Shown here: in pieces, positions 29,314-38,859 of the stretch
Position numbering within the stretch: position 1 is the first letter of the stretch
Layout of the letters: every line of letters begins with the position of its first letter
Source of the DNA: Symbiodinium sp. CCMP2592
Taxonomy: Eukaryota; Sar; Dinophyceae; Suessiales; Symbiodiniaceae
Assembly: GCA_905221615.1 (NCBI GenBank)
Contig: CAJNDT010000335.1
Span: 372,001 to 436,000, forward strand
Direction: 5' to 3'
Length of the DNA stretch: 64,000 nt
Program-made: the position numbers and the translations under genes
Notes under the pieces: generated by a model
Told to the model about the DNA's origin: nothing
Databases searched by the model: none
The model's input: the letters and a program-made list of their open reading frames with translations, nothing else

Positions 29314-32058
29314 CAATTCAGGCCTATGGACTTGTTTGACTTCTGTGACGACTCGCCAACCTCGGCGCCGCTTCCTCATTCACGAAGTTGACAGTCACCA
29401 CCTAAACCCCCCAAAGTAGGTAACATAATGGCCCAATACCCATAAAAGGCTATTTAATCTACATACTCTGAGGGTCCAGGTTCTGCTACTACTCCTACTC
29501 CTACTCCTACTCCTACTCCCACTCCCACTCCTACTCCTACTCCTACTGCTACTGCTACTACTACTACTTCTATTACTACCACTACTACCACTACTACTGC
29601 TACCACTACTACTACCACTACCACCACTACTAGTCGGATGCAGTTCTCCAGGAAGCAGTCGGCCCCAGCCATGGTCCCACAGCCGTCGCGGAAGTCAAAC
29701 CTTCCAACGACGACCTTCGGACCCGCTTTTGCAAGGAAGCGCGTGCTGAAAATAGGTGGGGAGTTAAGTACTATAGGGGCTTCAATAGTTAGAATAGGGT
29801 TTTGGGGCCCATTCTACTACAATTGGGTTAACTTCAGCATATATCCGCATCCGCGTGCTGGTCCAGGACCCTTAGCAACTGGATGAGTGCCCCAACCGCG
29901 CCTGGAGCAGCGGCCTGCCAAGGCAGTCGAATTCCAACCGTGTGGAAGGTCTCAGGAAGCCTTTCCTCTGGATGCATAGGCACCCTTCCGAAGCCAGGCG
30001 AAAATTGGGTTCAGCACTCAGCATGGGATACCTGTCGAAGTTGTTCAGTTGCACTGCGCCGTGCCTGAGTGTTCGATGCACCAAGGTCTTCACCGGTGCG
30101 GTAGATCGCGTTGACCTGTATCGAGATCCTGGTGGAGCAGAATGGGTCAACGAAATGACACGTCAGCATGATTTGCACGGCTTGCGACGCTCTGTTTGCA
30201 CCAACACAGCTGCAAAGTCACGATGATACTGGTAACGGTAATGCTGTTGATGATGGGTGTGACTGGGTGCATCGTTGCTGTGCACTAAGCCTCAAGCGAA
30301 GGGGGCAGGAATGGGTCTGCATGGGCTTTGCCAGGACCTGTCGGGGTCCAAACAACGACCGGAGGGCCTTCGCCCCGGTTGCCTGCTCGTATTAGATTTT
30401 GTCAGCATCTGTTTTTGTCGAGATGGTCACGATCCTGTCGATGCTGCCGCAGCAGCGGATGGTGGAGATCAGGCTTGCTTAGTCATCTCCCTCGTTAACG
30501 AGATAGCCGCCCAAGCTGCCAGCCGTTAAGTTGTGTTGCACACCGTTCCATTCGCCTGGTTCAGAAACCCCATTAGGTGTGGAGTTCCTTCCGCTTGGAA
30601 TGCAGAGGTTTGGCACCATGAGATTGAGCCGGGCAGATTCAGACTTTACAATCTTGATCCCAGCCACAGTTCGGATCGTAGTGGATCTATCCATGAGCAT
30701 GAGTCGAGAGAAGCTACATCCACAGCGAGTGGCGGCAAAGGAACGATTCAGCTGTGAAAGTCTTTACGAGTTCTTAGATGACATCTGTTGGCCTAGCTCG
30801 GCATTTGGAGTAACGCCCTTAGGTGCTTGGCTTTGTTCATCGACTGTCTGGCCTGACCAAGATGTTAAACGCAGGGGCACGGACAAGCTCAAATTTGTGA
30901 AGGGCTGGTCGTGCCAGCCTCGTTTGAAGCTTAATGTCTTGCCGGCTGGAGACTCGAATTGGCTCTTCAAGAGTGGCATGGCAGGGCACGGCTTCTTGAT
31001 GACAATGGGGCGTGGCTGATTGAACAGGTCAGGCACCGCAGCCCACACTGTGCTGCAGAAGAAGGGATCATGCCGTCGATTTCTTCCGGTGACAAATAAG
31101 GCTCCCAAGTGACCTTCATCTTCTTTGCCGGTCCCTGAAGAAGATGCCAGTGAGATTTTCAGATCTGCCGGAAGGTGGCAGAACTGCGACCCAAGCGTCC
31201 CAAGGCTCCACCTCCATGGACTTGGTCGGTTGCTCCTTTGGTCAGCTCTAGCTCCGCCTGGATCTTCTCGCTCATTGCGGCGGTCGCGGCGCAACAGGAA
31301 CGAGAACAGCCGCTGCCATCGTAGTAGCGAGTTGCTGTAGATCATGAGGATGTTTCACGAGGCTTGATTGCATCAAGGCTCCATCGCTTAAAAAGATTTT
31401 TCTTGTTTGGCGTCTGTTCGCATCTGCGAGAAGATGGCTTGTATTTGCGGGACCTGATTTGCTTGTCTTGCTCATTTGGGCTCAACTGCCAACGCATTCG
31501 TAAAGTTCGTGGAAGGCCCGTCTTCCAGCAGCGGGCTTTTGAATGTAGGACAATTACTGCTAACTGCTGCTGAGCTACCGCCAACAGCTACTGCTACCTG
31601 CTACCTGCTACTGCCAATGCTGCTGCTGCTACGACGACGACTACTACTACTACTCCTCCTCCTCCTCCTGTTGACTTCCCAATAATGCCCCCCCCCCTCC
31701 CGTCTGATCCCTCCTGTCTGCTGTGTCTTGGCAGGCGGCGGACATGGCTCGCCCGGGCATGCTCGGCTTGAGTGCAGTCCGTGTTCACGACGGTGCTCTG
31801 AGATCTTTTGAAACTTTGCGAGCGAGCCGCCCATCGGCATCCAAGCCACAAGGCAGATGGGAGACTGCTGCATTTCGGATACCGCTGCACTTTAGGCGAT
31901 CCACGGGAGCACGCGCCGCAACCCAGAGCAACTTGCTGGCCTCATGACCGGTCAGAAGTTCCTTCACAGTTAATTCGATAGCGTTTGGTCTTGCAGTGTC
32001 CACATGTGTCCTGCAGCTTGGCTCGAAGTTGTGACAGTGCCAAGCATCCCTCCTCAGC
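29314..32058. other. Gene-poor stretch with simple repeats
   Basis: It contains a CTC/CTA tract (29482-29636) and a smaller CTA/CTC tract (about 31600-31672). On +, 30168-30330 reads MICTACDALFAPTQ and then CDWVHRCCAL, a Cys/His spacing loosely like a PHD finger but without a full zinc-ligand set. Minus 30764-31345 and + 30531-31019 are open without motifs. Confidence 0.35.
29482..29636. repeat. CTCCTA/CTA/CCACTA tract
   Basis: A compound tri- and hexanucleotide repeat ending just before unique sequence. Confidence 0.95.
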
Positions 32059-32775
32059 ATGTCGAAGAAGGCTGCACCGAGCCCATCAATGGCTGCTGAC
32101 AACTTGCGGAAGAACCAGAAGAACCCGAACCATCCGGCGTACTGGCAATCCCGAGGACATGCATCACGGCCAGCAGATTTTCAACAGGTCATTGATCAGA
32201 GGCGCGAAGCAGGCCAACGCGAAGCCGAGCTCAACCGACGTGTCCATGAGACCCGTGCCACAGCTTCAGCTATCGGCCGAGACACACGTAAGGTCGAGGC
32301 GGCTGTGAAAGAGGCATGTGGGCCGCAGGCGAGGGTGGAGAAGGGTGGCTCGCGCCACAAGCGCACGAACCTGGCCGGTTCCGACCTGGACTTGAAAGTG
32401 GTGTTGCTGGGGAACCAACCCATGACAACGAAGGATCGCGAGAAGCTAACAGGATGCCTGGACGAGCGCTTTGGCAGTCAATGTGTAGACACATCAAATC
32501 CACGTATCCACATCCTTGAAGGCGAGGCTTGCGCCATCGACGTGGTGCCCGCGCAGTCTACGTATGCCTCACAAGGCTTCCACGCTGGATTGCCCAAGAA
32601 CGGCTTTCAGCAGAATGGAAAGGCCCAGAAGGCAGTGCGCGAAACGAAGCTTGAGGCCATGAAGCAGGGCATCAAGCTGCGGGGATACGATGTTGAAAAG
32701 GAGGTGCTTCAGCAGCAGCACCTTGACTTGAATCAGAAAGCGCACATGCAGTCGCAAAGAGGGAGAGGGCAGTAA
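32059..32775 (+). CDS. Nucleotidyltransferase-fold protein
   Basis: A 238-residue intronless frame from ATG 32059. Residues about 93-118 contain VEKGGSRHKRTNLAGSDLDL followed by KVVL, the polymerase-beta-type nucleotidyltransferase signature (small-residue GGS turn, then SDLD with two metal-binding Asp). A third acidic residue fits in ACAIDVVPA near residue 160. The spacing is that of poly(A) polymerase/OAS-type enzymes, which add nucleotides to RNA or make oligonucleotides. No helical substrate-binding domain of usual length follows, only a Gln/Lys-rich tail of about 70 residues. The protein is therefore short and the reaction cannot be named. The N-terminus is basic and could be preceded by an unseen exon, since an AG precedes the ATG closely. 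Confidence 0.65.
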   Translation: MSKKAAPSPSMAADNLRKNQKNPNHPAYWQSRGHASRPADFQQVIDQRREAGQREAELNRRVHETRATASAIGRDTRKVEAAVKEACGPQARVEKGGSRHKRTNLAGSDLDLKVVLLGNQPMTTKDREKLTGCLDERFGSQCVDTSNPRIHILEGEACAIDVVPAQSTYASQGFHAGLPKNGFQQNGKAQKAVRETKLEAMKQGIKLRGYDVEKEVLQQQHLDLNQKAHMQSQRGRGQ

Positions 32776-33782
32776 AGCATTCAGCGCATGTTGACTTTCT
32801 GTGAGTCTGTTGCCTGCAACACCAATCACCCTCTCTTAACTCCTATATTTGCCTCGTTTGCTGGTTCAGGCAGACACATCCTGGAGAAGAGTGGTTTCAG
32901 ACATCGGACAGAGTCCAGCAGAAACTACTTGCCTGAGTGCCCGCCGCAAATGCTTATGCAGGGATATGCTGGGGACGCTGCAACTCCTTCGGCCCCCGCA
33001 TGCAACAGGCGACCGTCTAGCCGCTACGCGAGGCTGTCGCCTTTTGCTACAGGGGCTCCGGCCAGCACCACGCACACGGTTCCAGATTATGAACTTCCTG
33101 CGTTTAGAATCGTTCAACTGGCGCATGCAGAAAAAAGTTGGGGCTCATGGAGCTAGTTCTGGGGGTGTTTGTCCTGGCAAGCTGTTGGCCTGAAGCTTGT
33201 CGCCGGGCATTTTGTCATGTGCCAGGGCCACATGGGGGGACTAAGAGTCAAGCACTTCGCTTGGGTAGCTGTTGAAGGTCCTTCAAAAGACTAGATATCC
33301 GACCATGGCCCCAGAGCGATACTTCCCAAGCGACCTTTCGAAGGCTTGAACTTTTCCGGTTCGGCTGCTGCAGTCGTGTCTGCGGTCACCGCTCAGTGCT
33401 CAGCAAAGCTGGCTGGGGACAGAAGACGGAGTACTGGGGGATGTTGCTCAGGCTTTTTCCGCTGCTAGGGGCACAACCCTTCGCAGCAACTTGCGGGCGC
33501 GGCACGTCACAATGGCAGCCAAAACGGTCCAGGCCTCCGAAAGCGCAGTCGTGAGGGGTGATTGCGAACTCACCCTCTAGCAGAGGAAGGCTGTCTCCAA
33601 AAAGTGAGCGGAAGTGTTGGGCAGAACAAGCGTCGGCGTGTCTGGGAAAGAGGCCAGCGCATACCTCCAGACGAAGGTGGAGGCCGAGACCATTGGAGCT
33701 TTGCCTTCCAGTCACAACGGCGTCTGATTTCCAACTTTGGTGTCCTTGTGAAAGCCCTCGTTGAGCCCCCCTTCTCCGGCAG
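32776..33782. other. Stretch before the glutaredoxin gene
   Basis: It may hold the glutaredoxin 5' exon. Several frames are open (for example + 32849-33193 and minus 33386-33922), but no motif was seen. Confidence 0.35.
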
Positions 33783-34701
33783 GAGATGGTGGCTTTGCAG
33801 CCCGTGATGCTCTTCTCCAAGTCGTGGTGCCCCTTCTGCACCAAGGCGAAGGCGGGGTGATCTGATGGGCCCTGCTCACAGTGCTCTGCTCGCTGCACGA
33901 ACTTGCAGTTGGCATGTTGCATGATCAGAGAAGCAGATGCAGGAGGCGATGAAGCAGCAGGGCATTCGCTTTGCTACATGCCACGTGTCAGCATTCACTG
34001 AATCCACAGAAGGCTGGCCAAATGAAGCCTAGTGTTGTTTTGCACATGTCTGCATTCTCCTCTGAGTGGCTAGGTGAGTTGGACACCCTTGGTGAAGAAG
34101 TCGAGGCAGAGGCAATGCATCTAACCCCCCCCCGGCTTTACCGGTTGCCACGGTCAGTCCACGGCTTCGTTCAGGTTTGGATCGGGCTGCGTGCCTTCAC
34201 TGCTGTTTCCAAGTTTGCAGAGTACCGTCTGCAGTGTGAATATTCTGCCAGCATGCTTGGAGTGGGAAGACAGCACGCCGCAGATTCAAGACATCTTGCT
34301 CGGAATCACTGGAGCGCGGACGGTACCCCGCGTCTTCGTGGGTGGTAAATGCATTGGTGGAGGTACCTCGGCTTTGCTGGGCTTTCTGGTTCACGTTCCG
34401 TTCCTGGGGCCGCCCGACAGGATTTCCAAAAATCGCTTCAGCACCTGGGATATTAGTTCCCTTCCCACCTAGTGACCTACGGTAGATGCTAACGGTCGTG
34501 TCAGGAGCTTCGCATCCTAAAGGAGCTTATGTTCTCGAAATCAGTCGGTGATGCTGATGTCTTGGAACATGGTCATTTTCACTTAAAGAAGGAAAGCATG
34601 AGCCTGTCTTGCGAGGCACAGATACCGAGAAGCTTGCCGCAGACGGCTCGTTGAAGACGATGGTAGGCACCTGCTGTCGCAGCACAGGATTAGTCGTATA
34701 G
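33783..34701 (+). CDS. Glutaredoxin, five exons seen
   Basis: Exons in phase: 33783-33851 (VMLFSKSWCPFCTKAK, active-site CPFC), 33934-33979 (QMQEAMKQQGIRFAT), 34074-about 34104 (ELDTLGEEVE), 34263-34362 (IQDILLGITGARTVPRVFVG and GKCIGGG) and 34622-34701 (DTEKLAADGSLKTM, then a short tail and stop). Joined, they give all glutaredoxin marks in order: dithiol CPFC, ELD, the TVP cis-proline loop, and GG.D at the glutathione site, restored exactly at the 34362|34622 junction. Four introns of 82, 94, about 158 and 259 bp include GC donors. The upstream start is not found, so a targeting peptide cannot be judged. The enzyme reduces disulfides and glutathionylated thiols with GSH. Confidence 0.85.
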
Positions 34702-34758
34702 CCCCCACTTCACCAAGCCTCAGACGTGTCCAGCCTTCTTTTCTGCGCAGATGAAGCC

Positions 34759-35916
34759 ATGGAAACCTACAAAGACAAAGTCACCGGTGCAGTCTCGTTC
34801 CAGCTCCAGAAGAGCGACGAGGCGTTCGGCTCCCTTGTGCGATGCTGTCTGAACCTTTGATGCCCGGACCTCATCTTCAGACTTCTGACTCTTACATCTG
34901 TGTGAGGAGTGGCAGTCGGAGCTCGGCACAGAGAAGTTCCGCATCCTCCGCCGACGAGGCCTTGAGCTCCCGAGCAGTCTGAGATCAAAGAGCTGCTGTC
35001 CTTCTTCGGGTCGAGGCACCGAACGCCCTGGGTCACACAAGTACGACAAGTTCTTGCCAGAGGCCCCCAAGGGTTTCCAGGTCCATTTGGGCGCAGACTT
35101 GAGAGAAGCACAGACAAAGACAAGCAATTTGTGATTCTGCTCTCGCGGCTGTGACGAGAGCCACCAAGTCGGGAAGGTCATGGGATGTGAAAGCCTGTTT
35201 GAAGGGAAGGCGTTCCAATGCTGACTACAATGTACTGCCGCTAAATCTGTGAGGCGTAACCAGAAGCTCCGATACTATAAGCTTGGCCACGTGCGACTAC
35301 CCCTGAAGTCAGAAGTACGCATGCTTGAGTCAGGCTGGCCACTTCTCCTGCGCGGGCTGTGGCCTTCCGCTGTACTCCGCCTCCTCCAAATTCGCGGCTT
35401 AGCTCATCTGTGCGGGATGTGCTTCATGATGGCTCGTTTGCCCCACGCTCGAGCCATGCAAGTTCTACCACAGTCACAGCAACAGGCAATGGTCGAAGAC
35501 GGCACACGAATCAATTTCGTCATTAATGCTGCCAGTGGGCTCGTCATTGCTGAGGCATCAACCTGCGGGTGGCCGGTGTTTGACAAATGCGGCGATCTTA
35601 CGGAAAACATGCTTCCACTGGGCATCTTAAACAGATCTTGTGAACTGCACTGCGAGACACACTCGGAATCACCATGTCTTTGCACTACCTTCGGAGTGAT
35701 ACTGATACTGCAGCCTCCTTTGAATGACCTTGGTGTACATCATAAGGCTACTCCTCGGAGGATCTTGGCCAGCATGTGGTGGGGCAACCAGATGGGAGCG
35801 GCGCGCTGGAGATCGTGTGCACACGTTGCGGCTCCCACCTGGGACACGTCTTCTACGACAGCGTTACAGAGGCGGGAAGTTCGTCTCCCGGCACCAGGGA
35901 GCAGATTCCATGTTAG
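34759..35916 (+). CDS. Methionine sulfoxide reductase B, multi-exon
   Basis: The start at ATG 34759 has context GCCATGG. Exons in phase: 34759-about 34845, 34907-34958 (EWQSELGTEKFRILRRR), 35016-35062 (GTERPGSHKYDKFLPE), 35334-35396 (AGHFSCAGCGLPLYSASSKF), 35555-about 35590 (STCGWPVFDKC) and 35792 onward (ALEIVCTRCGSHLGHVFYDS). Together they hold the MsrB fold with both CxxC zinc pairs (CAGC, CTRC), GTERPGS, GWP.FDKC and HLGHVF. MsrB reduces methionine-R-sulfoxide in proteins. The exon with the segment between FDKC and ALEIV was not found. The usual C-terminal catalytic Cys (R.C.N) is not visible: one frame ends REQIPC and another reads RFHVSP. The glutaredoxin stop lies 57 bases upstream. 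Confidence 0.82.
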
Positions 35917-37239
35917 CCCAAAGCTTAGACAAAAGACCCCCCAACTCTAAACCCCAATTACCAATGACCCTGCCAGTAGGCTAAGGGATGAGCCCACAGT
36001 ACAAATCAGCAAAACCCAAAGTCCAGGTTTGTCCCATGAATCCGTCTTGGTTCGGTTCGCGCTTGTCGCGGTTGTACCCAAACCCTCAAGTGATAGTCCG
36101 GCTTTATGTTGCTTCCTGGTTCGGTTGGTTCTCATTCGTTTTAGAGCTTTGTGTTTGAGGTTTGCGGATGCTGGGTTGAGGGTTTGGAGGTTTTGTGGTT
36201 CAGGGCTTGGTTGTTTTGTTGCTCGGCTCGCTTTCCCGGCTGTTCTGAGTTGCATGGCCCCGTTCGGAATGCTACCTCTAGGGCTTTGTCAAAGAAGGCC
36301 TTGTGTTTTTGCTGCAAGGCCAACCCGAATGGCGAGCGACACTGAGCCAACGGGCTCTCCCTGACATATTCGGAGGGAGAGCCCGAGCTGAAGGACTTGC
36401 ACTGATTTCAAAGCTGTCAGATGCTTTGGCAAGTCACAAACGCAGGATCTGAAGGAGGAGAAGATGAACATCCTGCCGCAGTAGATGCACATTTCGTGCA
36501 CTGTGCACAGGTGGTGAGGACCCGTACTGTAGCAGTGTCATGTAGGCAGGCGGAGAAGGCGTAGGCGCAGGCAACGTTAGCAGCAATGCGAGAGGGCCAT
36601 GAAAGTGAAGCACCAACGAAAGCAGCTGCGCGTAAGCAATGGCTTCTTAAGCAGAACAAGTTATTTGGCAACCAAGCTGGCTGCAACTTGTTGGAGCTGA
36701 CATCACATGGCCTTGCCTTTGCATGCAGCGGCTAATCCGTTCCTTCACTACTGTTTCCTCTTTCCTGTACTCGTGAGTTTTCACCTGGACAAGGTCCAAG
36801 AATTTTCGTGGCCGCAAGGTTCGGCAGGAAAACGAAAGTAACTGCTCATGCCCTTGTATTGTCAGATGTCTGTGATGAGATCAGTCTATTTAGTTTTATA
36901 TGTTCAACATGATTTGATCTTTTCGAAGTTCAGTTGTGTTGGCTGATACTTGAGAACTTGAAGGAAGGCTATTTATTCATTAGTTTTGATCAGTCTAGCC
37001 TGGGATGCTTAGTCTGCTTCTTTTGCTGAGATCCTTTTCGTATCGGTTAGCTATTATTGTAGAGCAGTTGGTCGGATCGATATTGAAATGAAAAATTGGA
37101 TATCTAGTACCTTTCAAACGAATATATGGAAAAAAAGAGTAACGACATCTTTAGGCCAAAGGCCCTTCAAGATACTTTTGCTCACGTCCCATTGGAGCTT
37201 GTTGTTTGCTGCTTCAGTTCGCGTGGCTCTTATCTCTGC
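35917..37239. other. Gene-poor stretch
   Basis: About 36000-36260 has loosely repeated GGTTTGGAGG/GGGTTGAGGG-like motifs. About 36740-37190 is AT-richer with no open coding signal. No gene was found. Confidence 0.4.
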
Positions 37240-37394
37240 TGACAACGTGCAGGTAGAGTTGTGCTTGCAGCAAGGGTTATTGATGATGGTCTGGCCAACA
37301 CTTCTTGTATGGATATGTTTGCTGCCGTGATGCTCCGCGGCGGCACTCCCAAACCTCATTGGAAGCAAACGTTCTCTGGTGCGCACGTGCCTTC

Positions 37395-37800
37395 TGAACT
37401 GAGCCGTCTGTCGGAGGTAGTTTCTTCTCCCACTCCGGTGTCAGTCTCCGCGTGCTTCGGGCATGGCTTGCCGTGGTGCGCAGGTGATGTGACTGACGTC
37501 CAGCCACAGAAGCCACCGGCACGCGTACCGAATACATTAGTTGAGTGATCCACGCTTCATTAGATACTGTAGTCTTGATCAGTGTATGTCGTGTCCGTTT
37601 CATGCACAACTTGTTGTGTTGCGTAGGCGAGGATGCTTCCAGCTCCACGGAGGCAGTGGCTACTGGAGGCAACATCTTCTCCCACTCACAGCCACTCTCT
37701 GAGTGCTTCGCGTATGGCCTGCCGTGGTGTGCTGGCGATGCAGTAGGCGATGCGGCTTCCAGCCTTGAAGGCCCCTTGCACGCGTGCTTACCAGATGCTC
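37395..37800. repeat. Tandem duplication sharing a GLPWCAGD-coding unit
   Basis: Two diverged copies about 250 bases apart (about 37420-37530 and 37670-37790). Each has TTCTTCTCCCACTC/CATCTTCTCCCACTC, then GTGCTTCGGGCATGGCTTGC or GTGCTTCGCGTATGGCCTGC, and later GCACGCGT. On + both encode CF.(H/Y)GLPWCAGD. They may be duplicated exons of an unknown gene. The surrounding frames (37261-37548, 37545-37820) do not show a larger domain. Confidence 0.6.
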
Positions 37801-37820
37801 AAATCTTGTGCCGGGATTGA

Positions 37821-38263
37821 TGACAAACGTTGGATCCTGTCAGAGCTGGGGATTTGTCTTGCCCGAAGTCGAAATTGCTTCATTTCAGGACGAGAATGGA
37901 TCGTCACAATGTTGAGTTGCAAGGTTTATTTGGTCACAGCCAAGTTACAGCAACCGCTTTGATGTTCATCCTGGTTGCTTAGCACGCTGCGATTTGTTGC
38001 CGTTGTTGTGACCTCCTAGCCGGGCCGGTGTCAGCAAGACTGATCCTGGCTTTCCATGTCGCCGATAAAACGCTGCTGTTGCGGCTGTGTGGTCATCTCT
38101 TGTGTTTTACGTGATATGTGTGTACAGTTTGTTTTGTTGCAGATACAAATATGCTATTTTTTAGGTTCAAAAGACAGAGCAACAGATGGAACCCGCAATT
38201 CACTTTCTATCTGTATATGAAAATTTCTGATATTCATTATTTCATTTAAAGTTTGGGAATAAG
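37821..38263. other. AT-rich stretch before the scaffold gap
   Basis: No coding signal was seen. The sequence becomes AT-rich toward the gap. Confidence 0.5.
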
Positions 38264-38363
38264 NNNNNNNNNNNNNNNNNNNNNNNNNNNNNNNNNNNNN
38301 NNNNNNNNNNNNNNNNNNNNNNNNNNNNNNNNNNNNNNNNNNNNNNNNNNNNNNNNNNNNNNN
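38264..38363. other. Scaffold gap of 100 N
   Basis: Exactly 100 consecutive N, a conventional placeholder for a gap of unknown size. Order and distance of the two sides are not proven by sequence. Confidence 0.99.
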
Positions 38364-38829
38364 AAAATTCCATGATGGAATCCGCATCGCGCTCATCCAT
38401 GAAAATGGGCCGCTCATCAGTGTAAACGACGGAAATCCCCTGCCTGCCGTCTTCGGCATCACTAGCATGACTCTCGCTACTAGTAAACTCTTCGTCCACA
38501 GGTGCCATTCGGCGGCATGCTGGCACAGGCGCAATGCCACGCGCACCCGACTGCAAGGATGGACGCTCAGGTTTCCTCTGCCGGCCTGGGTCACTTGCAA
38601 CGACATCAAGACGCAAAACACTATCGTCATCAAGCTCCATCTCACGTTTGTCTTGCAGGTGCCTTCTCTCAGGAACCTCAGGCAAATCTCCAGTGGCACC
38701 AGAAGTTGGGTCCAACAGCTGCTCATAATACGTCATCGGTTCACCGTGGTGCACCTTGCTCCTGGGCTTATGGGTTGAGCTAGGGGCCTTCGAAACATGG
38801 ATTAAGTTTAACGAAGTTTTTATTGTCAT
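38364..38829 (-). CDS. Acidic hypothetical frame abutting the gap
   Basis: On the minus strand, read from 38829 toward the gap: HVSKAPSSTHKPRSKVHHGE, then EVPERRHLQDKREMELDDDS, then SSESHASDAEDGRQGISVVY and DERPIFMDERDADSIMEF. It is charged, probably disordered, and still open where the N run begins. It lies 30 bases downstream of the stop of the 1491-codon minus-strand ORF. It may be a following cistron of the same element or a separate exon. No domain was recognised. Confidence 0.5.
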
Positions 38830-38859
38830 ATCATATGCAATAAACAGGAAATGCTGTAT

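Noticed and set aside
30168-30395. PHD-type zinc finger
   Set aside because: Cys and His residues are present, but the number and spacing do not complete the C4HC3 pattern.
38242-38829. Protein running through the N gap
   Set aside because: Residues over the N run are undefined. Only the part up to 38364 was kept.
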